From positions 22,575,235 to 22,639,234 of the forward strand of contig NC_092813.1 in the NCBI RefSeq assembly GCF_040954645.1: a DNA stretch of 64,000 nt. Direction: 5' to 3'. Position numbers and translations under genes: made by a program. A model generated the notes under the pieces. The model worked only from the letters and a program-made list of their open reading frames with translations. It was not told where the DNA came from and searched no databases. The stretch is from Diabrotica undecimpunctata. Its lineage: Eukaryota > Arthropoda > Insecta > Coleoptera > Chrysomelidae. Of the stretch, positions 11,451-22,698 are shown piece after piece. Each line of letters begins with the position of its first letter. Positions within the stretch are counted from its first letter, which is position 1.

Positions 11451-12540
11451 TCCACAATTGTTATCCTCCATGTCCCTTTTAGGCAAACCAAGCTTATCAA
11501 ACCAAGCTTATCAAACCTTTCCAAATTACCCACCATTGATCAAACTATTGTATTGTTGCATTTTCTATTTATTATTACGATAAATTTTAATAGCAAAAGT
11601 TGGTTATTTTTTCTATATTACTAAATGTAAATTTTGATCAACAGAATCAACTGGCTGTTCCATTGTATTTCAATTTTTTTTTATTTAACAATAAATGTAT
11701 AGTTGTGTGGACATTACTGCTGTAACATTATTTCTTTTGTTGCTTATATTAATTTTTATTGATAAATTGTGAGAAAATCAATTTATTTTTATATATAAAT
11801 TTTATAACATTAATAAACTTTTCAAAGAGTAAATAGTGTTTCATTAAGTATATACAATACAAGGGTTTGCCTGTGAAAAAAAACTCAGGATGAATTTAAA
11901 AAAATATATTTAATATACCAAAAATTTAAATAATTTATTATTGTTGTAAACAATGTAATTATCTGCTCTACACAAGAAGCAACTGCAGTAGCATAGCAGT
12001 AGGTAGATTTTAAAATTATATCCGTGGTTTGAAGACAATTTGGAATAAGTGACAATATATTTCATGTTAAAAGAGATCAAATGGTAAAATTTAATAAAAC
12101 ATATTATAAATTGATCATCAAATAATTTTTGTATTACAACAAAGCTAGCATGTCATAAATTTGTTTAACAGTTGATTTGTAAAGATATATTTATACCTTC
12201 AAGAGTTAAAGCTATAAGAAACATTGAAGATTCAAAACCAAGTTAAAAAAACATTTGTTGTTAAATATAAAGCAATTTTTAAAAGACACAGTTTAATAAT
12301 TTTTATTTGTTAGAATTGTATAAACATAATTATTGTATTTTTTATACTCTATAAACATAATGTTACTTGGAGTTAATACATCAACACATAAATATTTCTT
12401 TAAAAGTTTACACTTCAAAAGGCCCAAGTACAAAATTTAATTGATGTCACAGATCCAAATTTATCTTTCACCATCTACATTCACTTTTTATTTTCACAAG
12501 AATAAATGTTACACCCTCTTACTAACACCAATAAAGTACT
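11451..12540. other. No gene recognised; probable 3' flank of the transposase gene
   Basis: Very AT-rich sequence with stops in all frames. It lies between LINE debris and the stop codon of the minus-strand transposase gene at 12,541. It probably includes that gene's 3' untranslated region. Confidence 0.5.
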
Positions 12541-13142
12541 TTATGAGTAATATTCCTCAACTTCTTTAATAAGAGGGTATTGAAAATTCGTTAAAGCAGC
12601 ACATAACTGAAATATCACTGTTATTTGAGACATGTAAAAATTTGCAATTTGCTGCAATATATTGTAACACTTTATTCTTCGGATCGCCCTCTCAACATGT
12701 ATCCTAGCTTTTGCTATGGTTTCTGTTTCATACACCTGTTCCTCTGTAAACTGAGGGGTACTTAGAAAAGGAGGAATATTTAAGTGTACCCCCTCAGGCA
12801 ATAAATCTTTAATTAAGAAACCTTTATCCGCTAGAATAACATCACCATAGGTCATTGGGTCTAGAATGCCACAGTTTTTAACAATTTGTTTATCAGAAGT
12901 GGATCCAGGATAGGCAATGCTGACATATGTGATGACACCATTTGGTGCTACTCCTACAAGAACCTTCCAGGTGTTATGATGCTTATAAGAATTATATGTT
13001 AATTTTTGTTTTCCATGCTAGTGGGAGTAACTGAGTACACTTCTGTACAATCTAAGATGATTCTACAATTTCTAAATGATGAAAATGCAGTTGGAAGGCA
13101 TGCTTGATTTTTTTTTCTTGAGGGAACCTTTTCCATTAGTTG

Positions 13143-13356
13143 TGTTCAAGATAGTGGCTGCATAATTATTAAAAAGGGGAAATGTCAAGGTTGCCAATAG
13201 CAACTAATAATTAATCTGTATCATCTCTGTGTGTGTCAAGCGAGAATAAAAAAGTCAGATCTTGAAATTCATTTTGTATAATTTTAATATAAGAATTTTT
13301 TACATTACGAATAGATAAATCATCACATCATATCTAAGAAAAAGAACAAACAAACA
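13143..13356 (+). repeat. BEL 2 5' LTR
   Basis: Starts TGTTCAAGATAG and ends AACAAACAAACA, followed by the primer site TTGGTCCTTCGAGCC at 13,357. Confidence 0.95.
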
Positions 13357-13685
13357 TTGGTCCTTCGAGCCGGATATTTGTGCTATTCCACGCCATACAA
13401 CCTACAAGATCAGCCGACAACGTTGAACGAGACAGTCGCAGAAATACATCGAGTGCTCCTTTGCCCCAGGCTTCAAGTCAAGTATACAATCCGATTGAAC
13501 ACATACTGACGATTTCACTGAACAGGACATCGAATCATCAAAAATCAGGGAAGTGAGCTTTTGTTCCTTACTTATCTGCCTTTCATTTCAATTTTCTAAC
13601 TTAGACTTCTTCAATCTTGAAATTTATTGTTCATTGTTAGTTTACTTTGACACATAATAGTTAAAACATTTAAATTTGAATTAAA

Positions 13686-14441
13686 ATGGGGGATTTGCCT
13701 ACGTTAAAAAAGATAAGAGCATCTCTTAAAGTGCGATTAACCTCATTTATTAAATTCATTGATAGGGACTCAACCCACGGTGAGATGAATGAGCCAACTC
13801 GCGCTGAAATTGAATTGCGCATCGAAAACGCGAATAGTATTCATACTCAATATCAAGAAACCCAATTAAAAATAGAAAGTTTACTGGACGCAATAACTGA
13901 GGAAGAAATAAATTACAGAGAAACGTTAGAAACATCATTTTATTCAGTTATAATTAAGGCAAAACAACTGTTGACAACAACCTCAGCTAGTGCCTCCAGT
14001 ACATCTAGTCCTACTAGTGAACATTTTGCATTCAATCATACATATACAACCTCCAATATAAAACTTCCTTCTATTGAATTGCCAAAATTCAGTGGCAACA
14101 TAGAAGAATGGTTAGATTTTCATAACTTATTTGATTCGTTAGTTATAAAAAATAATAGTATATCTGAAATACAAAAATTACATTATTTAAGAGCATGCAT
14201 AACAGGTTCTGCTGAGAGAGTCATTGCTTCTATACCTCTCTCTGCTTCTAATTTTACTGTTACATGGAATCTTTTGGTTGAGAGATATTCTAACAAGGAA
14301 TTGTTGTTGCATAACCATATTAAAGCCATCTTCAATTTAAAGGCAATCAATAAAGAAGGTTCATTTTCAATCAGAAATTTAATTGATAAATTTTGTAGCA
14401 ATCTTAGAGCTTTGGAGGCATTAAAACAACCAGTCGAATAA
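13686..14441 (+). pseudogene. BEL 2 gag, C-terminally truncated
   Basis: A 251-residue frame from the ATG at 13,686 starts MGDLPTLKKIRASLKVRL. It has an N-terminal helical region followed by the BEL Gag domain block LPSIELPKFSGNIEEW and FHNLFDSLVIKNNSI. It ends at a stop where the internal deletion joins integrase sequence, so the zinc knuckles and protease are gone. BEL Gag normally continues directly into Pol. The remaining part might still be expressed from the intact 5' LTR. Confidence 0.85.
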
Positions 14442-14459
14442 TAACCAGGTAATGCAGTT

Positions 14460-15760
14460 TCTTCTAAAAGCAGAATCTTATCACTTAATCCCTTTTTAGA
14501 TCCAGAAGGATTACTCAGGGTCGGTAGTAGATTAAGTAATTCAAACTTTTCTTATCAAAAGAAACATCCTATTCTAATTCAATCTAATCATAAGTTTACT
14601 ATTCTATTTTTCCATCAAGAGCATTTCAAGCTGTGCCATGCAGAACCTCAACATCTCCTAGCTAACGTGCGTGAGAAATGTTGGCCTTTACATGGAAAAT
14701 CATTGGATAGGAGAACGGTTCGCGAATGCTTGCGTTGCTTTCGCTTCAATCCCGATCAAGTTAATCCCATCATGGGAGATCTTCCCCAATCAAGAGTCAC
14801 CCCCTCATTTCCATTTGCTGTTACAGGAGTTGATTATGCTGGTCCATTTGCCCTCAGAACTAGTCGTCATAGGGGTGCTTTTTCATATAAAGGTTAAATT
14901 AGTTTATTTGTTTGCCTATCGACAAAGGCCATTCATTTAGAGGTGGTAACGGATCTTTCCACCGAAGCCTTTATGGCGGCAATAAAACGATTTATAGCTA
15001 GAAGGGGCAAACCATGTCAGATGATGAGTGATAACGGAACCACATTTGTGGGTGCCAACAATTCTTTGTTGGAATTGGGTAAATTTTTGAAAACCAATGG
15101 TAATAAATTCCCTGATATGTGTGCTAAATCTGATATAAATTGGAAGTTCATACCGGCTCATTCTCCTCATTTGGCGGTCTCTGGGAGGCTGGAGTCTAAT
15201 CGGTGAAGGCTAACCTCAAACGAGTTATGACAGATACGAAATTAGATTACGAAAGATTTGTTACATTACTAACTCAGATTGAAGGAGTATTAAATTCTCG
15301 TCCTTTGAGTGCATTGTCTTCTAACCCTTCTGATCTTTTGCCTTTGACACCAGCTCACTTCCTCATTGGAAGAGCCATGGATTCCGTTCCAGAAATAAAT
15401 CTATCAAACTCATCCATTACCAGTTTGTCTAGATTCCAGCAGTTGTAGCAACTTCGCCATCATTTTTCGAAACGTTGTTCTCTGGAATACGTCTCCGAAT
15501 TGCAAGAACGGAAGAAATGGAAAGTCAACCAATCTAAAATTCAGACTGACACACTCGTCCTCATCAAAGAAAGAAATTTACCTCCTTTAAACTGGTGTCT
15601 TGGGCGCATAGAAGTTTTGCATCCCGGCGCTGATGGAGTTAGATGAGTGGTTACCATAAGAACTTCAAAAGGACTTATAAAGCGAGCTGTTACAAACATT
15701 TGTCCACTTCCGGTTCCTAGTGATCAAAGTGAAGGTGCAATCACGTCTTAAGTTCTAGAA
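14460..15760 (+). pseudogene. BEL 2 integrase region
   Basis: After the deletion junction the frame resumes at LLRVGGRLSNSNFSYQKKHP, the zinc-binding region before BEL integrase. Then come the RRTVRECLRCFRFNP finger, AVTGVDYAGPF (first D), MMSDNGTTFVGANN (second D), and the glutamate block near 15,185 after a frame change. IEGVLNSRPLSALSSNP and the C-terminal tail run to about 15,750. Stops at about 14,897 and 15,448 and the frame change near 15,180 break it. Confidence 0.85.
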
Positions 15761-15924
15761 CTGTTAATGCGTCTTAGTTAAAGAACATTTGTTTGATTTT
15801 GAAAGTTAAAAGTTTATAATAATTATTGAAGATGTATTTGTTTATTTTTTATTGCATGTAATGCATTTCCTCATTTACTTGCTTACCTGTTAAATTGAAA
15901 GCGATCCTTTCAAGGTGGGGGGCA

Positions 15925-16138
15925 TGTTCAAGATAGTGGCTGCATAATTATTAAAAAGGGGAAATGTCAAGGTTGCCAATAGCAACTAATAATTAATCTG
16001 TATCATCTCTGTGTGTGTCAAGCGAGAATAAAAAAGTCAGAACTTGAAATTCATTTTGTATAATTTTAATATAAGAATTTTTCACATTACGAATAGATAA
16101 ATCATCACATCATATCTAAGAAAAAGAACAAACAAACA
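15925..16138 (+). repeat. BEL 2 3' LTR
   Basis: Same length as the 5' LTR; the visible differences are GTCAGA(T/A)CTTG and TTTT(T/C)ACATTACG. The duplication AGTTG follows immediately. Confidence 0.95.
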
Positions 16139-17261
16139 AGTTGTTTAAATAAAATTTCATGCAAGGCATATATCCATGTCATCACAATATTAGTGACAGT
16201 CGCTGTACTGCAATTAAACCTAATTGCCAAATCTTCATGTGGTAAATTTAACCTTAATTTCATCAGTGTCATTAGCATTTGGTCAATTTTGGGTAAAATT
16301 TTTACTTGTCAGTTTGCGTAATAATTTAACTCAAAACCTTCCATAGTTTCAAATAATGTTAAGTACAGAGCACTGGTTGGTATTCCTGTGTACATTAAAA
16401 TATGAGCATCATTATTTTTAATTTGTTCAAAACTAAACCGACATGAAAGATTTTTTAATTTTTCACTTAATTGATTTACTTCTTCTTTAAGAAAGTAATT
16501 TTCCGCCCCTACAGATGCATTACTTCTTTCTGGTAGAGATACAGCCACTTTTTCTGTGTGGATTGATGTGGATGGACCTGGTTCAGGACTATTTGTTGAT
16601 GGTCAATATCAACTGAAGATGAAGTTGCCCCTTCATCTAATGAGGAATTTATTTGCTGAGCCTGTCTTTTGCTAAAAAAAATATTCCTATTATATTAAGA
16701 TATTCATTTAAATCAGATTTAAGCTTACCGTTTTTCTGGAGTAGAGAACACAAATTTTCTCTTTATGTTATGCTCAAAAATTGTAGGTCCATTTTTCCTA
16801 TCTTGATCCACAAAATGACAACTACAAACTAACGAGTACTTAGATGGTTCTCTATCTTGCCTCCTGAAAACAGACCAAAATAAAGTTATTAATTTTAGCC
16901 TAACATACAAATAGCACAATTACATTTTAAATTATCTTTAAAAATCATGACAGAGACTTAGTATAAATCTGAAAAGACAATCACAGAATATCTAAAATAT
17001 AAGCAATATTAAAACAAACTAATAAGTACTTTTACCTAATGAGATTGATCCACTTCTGCTTCTCTGAAATTTTCGAAGGGAATACAAAAAATTTGCATCT
17101 TTTTTGCTCACTGTAATGTTTACAGTTTGGAACGAAGCACATAACCATTTTACTAATAATGGGATGGATGTAATAATAAAATAACAGTCCTATCCTTATA
17201 AAAACGAATATCTAAAGTACTTTTGGGATAAAATCCACCTAAAAAAAATACAAAATAAATT

Positions 17262-17639
17262 TAAATTTTTTTAACTTTGTAAACAAATTCAAAGATTTAT
17301 TGATTAATTTTAAAATAATCGGATAAAAACAACAACAAAATACCTTGAAATAAAGCAAAAATAATTAAAGTTTTAATCCCACAGAATATAACCTCAAAAT
17401 ATGAACTTTGACAGTAAATATCTTAATACTTTGATACTCTTACCTCACAAATTTACGAACAACCTATAAAACCAATCGCACAGAATAGATATTTGGGAGC
17501 GAAAATCCTTATTTATTTTTTTAAATATCAAAAAAATCAACGTTTCCAAAGTCTTACGGGAGAAACACATGCAAACGAGATTTGTTTGGAAAGGTTTTCA
17601 AAATCCCCACCCATTGTGACGTCAGGACTTAGGTAGTCC
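17262..17639. repeat. Right terminal inverted repeat of the ISL2EU-type element
   Basis: Reverse complement of the left repeat. The leader-exon splice donor is kept as GAG|GTAAGA (exon end at 17,444 on the minus strand). A TTTTTTTAG acceptor lies upstream of the transposase start codon. Transcripts of both genes would thus begin in copies of the same promoter and leader exon. Confidence 0.85.
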
Positions 17640-17641
17640 AT

Positions 17642-17739
17642 TGTCATGTGTGGATGTCATGTCACCGCTGTCACTTGAGGTTCCGTTTGCCAAGTGCAAC
17701 GTTGCCAAGGATATCCGTACATGAAAACCATACATAACA
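17642..17739 (-). repeat. Gypsy A 5' LTR remnant
   Basis: 98 bases matching 1833-1930 with few differences, ending CATACATAACA. On its inner side, after removing the ISL2EU-type element and one AT, it joins AAGTCTAT of the gag fragment. The rest of this LTR, the primer site and the gag start were therefore deleted earlier. Confidence 0.75.
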
Positions 17740-17850
17740 GACTAGTAAAAAGGCCGATAGAAAAGTTAAAAAAGTTAAAACATACTCTGAAGAATGTGAT
17801 GGCAAAACTGCAATATGTCTAGTGTGCTTCAATTAATCACATTAAAAAAC
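17740..17850 (+). pseudogene. piggyBac transposase relic, right part
   Basis: In one plus-strand frame the sequence reads TSKKADRKVKKVKTYSEEC and then DGKTAICLVCFN, followed by a stop. This is the second half of the C-terminal cysteine-rich finger of piggyBac transposases. It completes the left part that ends at 1699, and shows that everything between 1700 and 17739 inserted into piggyBac. Confidence 0.8.
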
Positions 17851-18010
17851 AATTTTACTTATACAGGAACTATTATTGAGCAAAAACGTATTGTGACTCA
17901 AGTGGCCTTATAGTATTGGAAGTCGTAAGTTGATAGTTTCTAGTAGAACGTTTTTATTGTTAATTACCTCCGTAAAAGTGAGTTATAGTATTTATAAAAA
18001 AATGGATGTA

Positions 18011-18013
<3 letters not shown>

Positions 18014-18087
<74 letters not shown>
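18014..18087. repeat. (TA)n microsatellite
   Basis: About 37 AT units, followed by a short ACACATTAC tandem. It lies left of the Penelope-like fragment. Confidence 0.97.
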
Positions 18088-18090
<3 letters not shown>

Positions 18091-18099
18091 AAGCTTATT

Positions 18100-18390
18100 A
18101 CACATTACACACACACATTACACACATTACTTACACATTTTATATCTTTGACTGCTACATATCTTTTTAAGGTAACCAACTTATAATAACTTTTCCATGG
18201 ATGTTTGGTTTTTCATATTGTTTTTTTTAGATGAACTGATGATGCTTCTTGGTTAAGAAGCGAAACGTCTTCAATAAATAGATTGAAGTAGCCACCTTCT
18301 TTGTCTTTTATTTCTCCACTTTGACCGAAAAACCCACCAGTCTTCGAGTGTTCCTTAGCTTATATTAGATTGACGGTCGTACTCCTTTTC
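18100..18390 (+). mobile_element. Penelope-like element terminal fragment
   Basis: A short fragment recognised by its hammerhead motif and the trailing AATAAATAGATTGAAGTAGC style that follows such motifs in Penelope-like ends. No reverse transcriptase or GIY-YIG coding sequence is present. Both flanks are (TA)n. Confidence 0.5.
18236..18269 (+). ncRNA. Hammerhead ribozyme core of a Penelope-like element
   Basis: The segment reads CTGATGA, a stem GCTTCTT/AAGAAGC closed by GGTT, then GAAAC and GTC. These are the invariant hammerhead core (CUGANGA...GAAA) with an ideal stem II and a GUC cleavage triplet. Flanking TGAA and TTCA can pair as stem I. Stem III is minimal (AC/GU), as known for Penelope-like retroelements, where such ribozymes are thought to act best as dimers. 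It lies in a 300-bp unit between two (TA)n arrays. Self-cleavage is inferred, not shown. Confidence 0.7.

Positions 18391-18393
<3 letters not shown>

Positions 18394-18462
<69 letters not shown>
18394..18462. repeat. (TA)n microsatellite
   Basis: About 34 AT units to the right of the Penelope-like fragment. Confidence 0.97.
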
Positions 18463-18639
18463 GTTTTGCATACCTAGATTACCATTTTTTGTTATAAATC
18501 GAACATAACGAGAGGTGGTGTTATAGAGAGATAGAAAATAATCGAATAAGAGGAAAAAGTTAATATAATATTCAATTGTTATAGGTTTCAGTTTATCCAG
18601 CGTCAGAAAAATCGCTAAAGAAGGTCGTGAGGTTGAAAA

Positions 18640-19760
18640 TGGAGAAACCCCCTGATTCACCATACCTAATAAACGACAAAAAAAGTCCTCCAGCTAGATC
18701 CATGTGATCAAAGTATATTACGGAGACAAATATATGATTTTTATCGTTGCGATAAACACGTTTCCACAATTAATAAAATTCACCAAAAATTTGTAAATGA
18801 ATTGAATTATGCAGGAAGTAGAGAAAGTATGAGGATGGAATTTCACAAATTTAGGTTTCGTTGGAAAAAACAGAAACATGTTGATAGAGAAACACTAAAT
18901 TAGACATTTAAGGCTGCAATATCTGAGGAAAATCAAGAAAGCAAGAGATGCAAATAAATTTATAGTGCTTACTGATGAAACCTATTTACTTACGAGCCAT
19001 ATTGCAAAAAACAATTTGTGTGACCAGTAATAATGGACTTAAAAAAAAGTGTCAAAAGAGCAAAGTTTAATTATTGTTGGGGTAGGAAATGAACAAGGTT
19101 TTGTTCCTGGTTCTTATTTAAGGTAGAAGTCGACGTCAAAATCTGAAGACGACCATCTGAAAATGGTTGGAAGAACATCGTTTGTGTAATTTCCCTCCGA
19201 ATAGTGTAATAGTATTAGATAATGCGCCATACTATAAAACACAGGAAGACAAATGTCCCACATCTGCATCGAACCCACTTATCAACGATAAGTGTGTTAT
19301 GCAATAATGGTTTCGGGAAAGAAATATTGCATGTACTGCCTCTATGTTAAAGCCTGATCTCTATAACATAATAAAATTGCATAAACCACGTTATGTAAAA
19401 TATTCAATCGATAGAATTATACGAGCACAAGGACATGGTGTATTTAGACTCCCACCATACTATTCATATTTAAATCCTATTCAAATGTTTTGGGCAGCTT
19501 TGAAATCAGGTGGGAGCCAGAAATGTAAACTTTACATTTACGTCAATCCAGCAGCTGTCGGACGAATTTTTTCAAACCTTTCCTGTGGAGGAGTCGACAA
19601 AATAACAGACAAATCGCAACTGAACGTGAATTGATATCAAAGGAACCACTAATTGATGTAGTCGTAGATCGTATTGTTATTAATCCAGAGGAAGATTTAG
19701 ATAGCGACGATTTACAATTAAATTCCATCAGCGAAAATAGCGACCTTGATGATTTTTGAA
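18640..19760 (+). pseudogene. Degenerate DD82E-type IS630/Tc1/mariner transposase
   Basis: Across several frames the plus strand shows the landmarks of the intact transposase at 36.8-38.2 kb: LTDETYL (first D), SVIVLDNAPYYKTQEDKCP (second D), ACTASMLKPDLYNIIKLHKP, and PPYYSYLNPIQMFWAALK, where the catalytic glutamate has become Q. The C-terminus with DRIVINPEEDLDS is near 19,660-19,700. Many stops and frame changes show an old copy. I did not find its terminal repeats. The same long spacing between the second D and the E position supports family membership. Confidence 0.8.
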
Positions 19761-19769
19761 AATAAAAAC

Positions 19770-21400
19770 AGGTAAATCTATTTTTATAAGCTTATTTCCA
19801 CAACCGTTGGAAACAATTTATTTTAACTAAATATCGCACAATTCTCAGTATGAAACAAATTTAGCTTTCTAATTTAATAGACTTCCATCCATTCAGTTCA
19901 TTTTAAGTATTATGACTAATATCTTTAGCAAATAACATATTTTATCAATTACCTCAAACATTTTAACTCTAATATTAGTGCTCTGATAATAAATATAATT
20001 ATAATCTCATTACAGTAATTATGGATTATTAATATTACAGTTCAATGGACAACCTCTAAAATAATATTCGATTAGGCAACACCGCATCAACCAACGTCTG
20101 TCGTGTTTGGTCGTGTCAAATCGTCATCGTTGCAGTTAAATCTGTTTTGCTATAAAGGTTACTTTTGAGCTCCAAAGTGTTTTTGTACCAAAACATTTCA
20201 GGTTTCATAACTTATCTTAAAAAAAGTAGTAGATCGGATTTATTCTTAGTCGCTGCTTGGAATTTTTCTTCAATTTACTTAGAGGCAATAATATGAAGTT
20301 TTTTGTCGGACTTTTTTTGTAACTTATAATAATTACGCCACACTTCCTTAACTAACTTCTGGACATTTTTGGTATTGGTCTATTTGAAACGACATCTTAA
20401 TTAAATAATTCATTTTTGGTGAAAGTGAATCAACGGTAACATAAACATTAACTTACTTTGCTTTGCTTTGCAATCGTACCGAAACGAAACAATAGATTAA
20501 CCGTAGAAATTTAGACAAGTGAGTAGCTCGCGGTAATTCCCATACTTGGTTTAGTACCTGGACGAATACACTATTTGTGTGAGTCCCCAAAAATGCGTTT
20601 CGTTTTTAAAAATAGATAGCGTGTGAGTTGCAATTTGTGTGAAGAAGTAAATAACTAATATTGATATAATCAACCACACCCCCATGTCAGGTAACCTTCT
20701 ATCATAAAAACTGTGCTATCACACATTTCCAAGTCGAGTGTAACCTAATTTTTAATCCAAATAACTATAGGAAGTTATTTAATTTTGACAAACCATAAAA
20801 TCTTAGCTCAAACGTTACACATAGAATAATGTGTATGGGAAGAGAATGGGAAATGTTGCAGTAAAAGGCTCCAAACAAAGATTGTATATAAAGGACCAAG
20901 GAAAAGTGTTGTCTGAATATTTCATTAAATTTACAAATGACTTTTTAAAATAATGCTTTTTATTACTCGTCACTCTACGGACTACTGTATCATTACACAG
21001 CTGCAGAATAACAAAAGTAACGGCTTACAAGAAAATTAAATATTTAAATTGAAATTTTATTATATTTATTTAAAACTTATTTTTATGATTTCGGTCCTGG
21101 AGATAGTACTGAAATACAGCAACTAAGTCGTCTCCTGAATTAATAATATTTTTCTAAAAATTTAAACAAATATTTTTTTAAAGTGTATCAGTGAAACCAG
21201 TATAGTTAGTGTGCTAATTTTTGCTATAAATCATAACTGTGAGTAGCATATTTCTAAATATTAACTATTGATTAATACTTTAACCTCAAAACTTGATATC
21301 CAAGAGTACCGATAAGAAACCACTTTTTGTTCTTACCTTCTGTTCCTACCGGCTTTCGAGACAGGGCCGTCTCGAGGATCGAGTTGGCGAAGTATGCGGA
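19770..21400. other. No gene recognised; contains a dispersed repeat
   Basis: AT-rich with stops throughout. About 130 bases (20,925-21,050) match the reverse complement of 39,345-39,480, sharing TTACACAGCTGCA and AAAAGTAACGGCTTACAAG. This is a dispersed repeat of unknown type. The rest shows no protein or RNA signature I recognise. Confidence 0.5.
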
Positions 21401-21412
21401 ATAAATTCAAAA

Positions 21413-22660
21413 ATGGATGGAAATACTGATGGAGAAGCTTGAGCATCTCACCATACCAACCAACAAAATACATATGTCAGTGCCCTTACTTCTTTCCAAT
21501 ATTTGACCAAAGAGCAAGCTGTTGTTCTCTCTAGTATCAATGGCGTCAAAATTCATGAATACATTATTGCTGTGGGAAATTTAGTGCAACCAAAAAATAT
21601 TCTATTTGCCTCACGTATCTCAAACAATAGAGTATATATTTACCTCACCAGTACTAATGTCGTGGATTCTTTACTGCAAGCAGATAATTCACTTACATTG
21701 AACAATACAAAAATTGAAATTAGAAGATTAATCACCCCAGCCACAAACTCGTCATTTCTAATGTCTGCCCTACCGTTTCAAACACTGATGAAGAAAGAAG
21801 ATGAACTGAAAAAGCTGGGACTTCAAACAGTATCTAGAAAAACTTTTCTGAAAGTAGGCATGCCAGATACTGCATACAACCATGTTTTAAGCTTTCGCCG
21901 CCAAGTGTTTGTTACTCCTGATGATACTATCCTTATCCCAGACTTTGTTACAATTTACTATGACAACACCAACTACCGTATATAATTTACCCTCGACAAC
22001 TTAAATTGCACTAAGTGTGCAACAAAAGGACATCGGGAAACTGATTGTCCATCAACATGTCAACAAACAACCCTCAACATTAATAGCCCATATCAACCTG
22101 AGACTGTAATTCCACAACAACCTCCCCTAATGGATACCGACCACACTAACGTTCAAATTCTTAACACTGAAACCTTAGTATCTGATCAATTATCATTAGA
22201 AGAACACACTTTGTAAACAGAAAAAACCAATGAAACAAATTTTCCTCCATTAAATACCGAAGTACCTCCTCACACAACCCAAAAGACAAATATCTACCTC
22301 ACCTGATATACAAGAAACATCGACTGCCACAACTCCTTTTGCAAAACCTAAACACATAATGAAACTCCAAAAAGCCTCACCCTCTGATATTATTAAAGAG
22401 TTAGAGACCATTAAAAATAAATTTGAGTCTAGGTCCCCAAAATTTCCTCTTAATTTTAATGTTATTTGTGATGCGATACAAAATGCCTTAAACTCATAAA
22501 ACCCTAACTCCATTGTAGAAAACTACACAACGGATATGATATCATTTAAAAATATTCTATTATTTGCACATAATCATATTTTAGACCGCGATATAAAATC
22601 CAAATTAACAAGGCTAAGAAAAAGATTACAACTCAATATCACTGATTCCTCATCGGATAT
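21413..22660 (+). pseudogene. I-clade LINE copy 1, ORF1 (gag-like)
   Basis: Starting at the ATG at 21,413, one frame holds most of ORF1 despite stops. It has an RNA-binding-like region from 21,503 to 21,985 (LTKEQAVVLSSINGVKIHEY), and after a stop a CCHC knuckle CTKCATKGHRETDC near 22,010-22,050. A low-complexity proline-rich tail precedes ORF2. ORF1 proteins of I-type LINEs bind the element RNA. Several stops make it non-functional. Confidence 0.75.
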
Positions 22661-22698
22661 AGAAAGTGATATCTCAGTTTCTCGTTCAGGTACCCATA

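Larger units (their letters stand above)
13143..16138 (+). mobile_element. BEL/Pao element 2, young and internally deleted
   Basis: A 2996-bp element with 214-bp LTRs that differ at only two positions by eye, flanked by a perfect 5-bp duplication AGTTG (13138-13142 and 16139-16143). It interrupts the transposase gene of the ISL2EU-type element. The primer site TTGGTCCTTCGAGCC follows the 5' LTR, and a G-rich purine tract (AAGGTGGGGGGCA) precedes the 3' LTR. Full BEL elements are 5-7 kb; protease, RT and RNase H are missing here, so movement would need proteins from another copy. Confidence 0.95.
12541..17147 (-). pseudogene. THAP-HTH-DDE transposase of the ISL2EU-type element, broken
   Basis: From the ATG at 17,147 the minus strand encodes a THAP zinc finger in two exons (17,147-17,036 and 16,864-16,729): MVMCFVPNC, then YSLVCSCHFV and VFSTPEKR. 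A third exon from 16,671 changes frame near 16,600, then reads a helical region (FLKEEVNQLSEKLKNLSC) and an HTH (LPHEDLAIRFNCSTATVTNI). The BEL element splits the gene at 16,139/13,142. The DDE_4-type core follows: IILDCTEVYSV (D), GSTSDKQIVKNCG (D) and HVERAIRRIKCYNIL (E), with another frame break near 13,015. THAP binds the ends and DDE cuts and joins DNA. Two frameshifts and one insertion make it non-functional. Confidence 0.88.
5701..17639. mobile_element. ISL2EU-type DNA transposon with nested insertions
   Basis: The element is bounded by long inverted repeats that both begin GGACTACCTAAGTC, with an AT duplication at 5699-5700 and 17640-17641. Removing it rejoins gypsy A sequence. It carries two inward-facing genes, a SWIM + YqaJ nuclease gene on the plus strand and a THAP + HTH + DDE transposase gene on the minus strand. 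This two-gene content and the 2-bp duplication are what I know of the ISL2EU group; the name is a recall-based assignment. Within it lie a CR1-like LINE, a Tc1 element and a BEL element. Subtracting Tc1 and BEL leaves about 7.3 kb. Confidence 0.8.
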
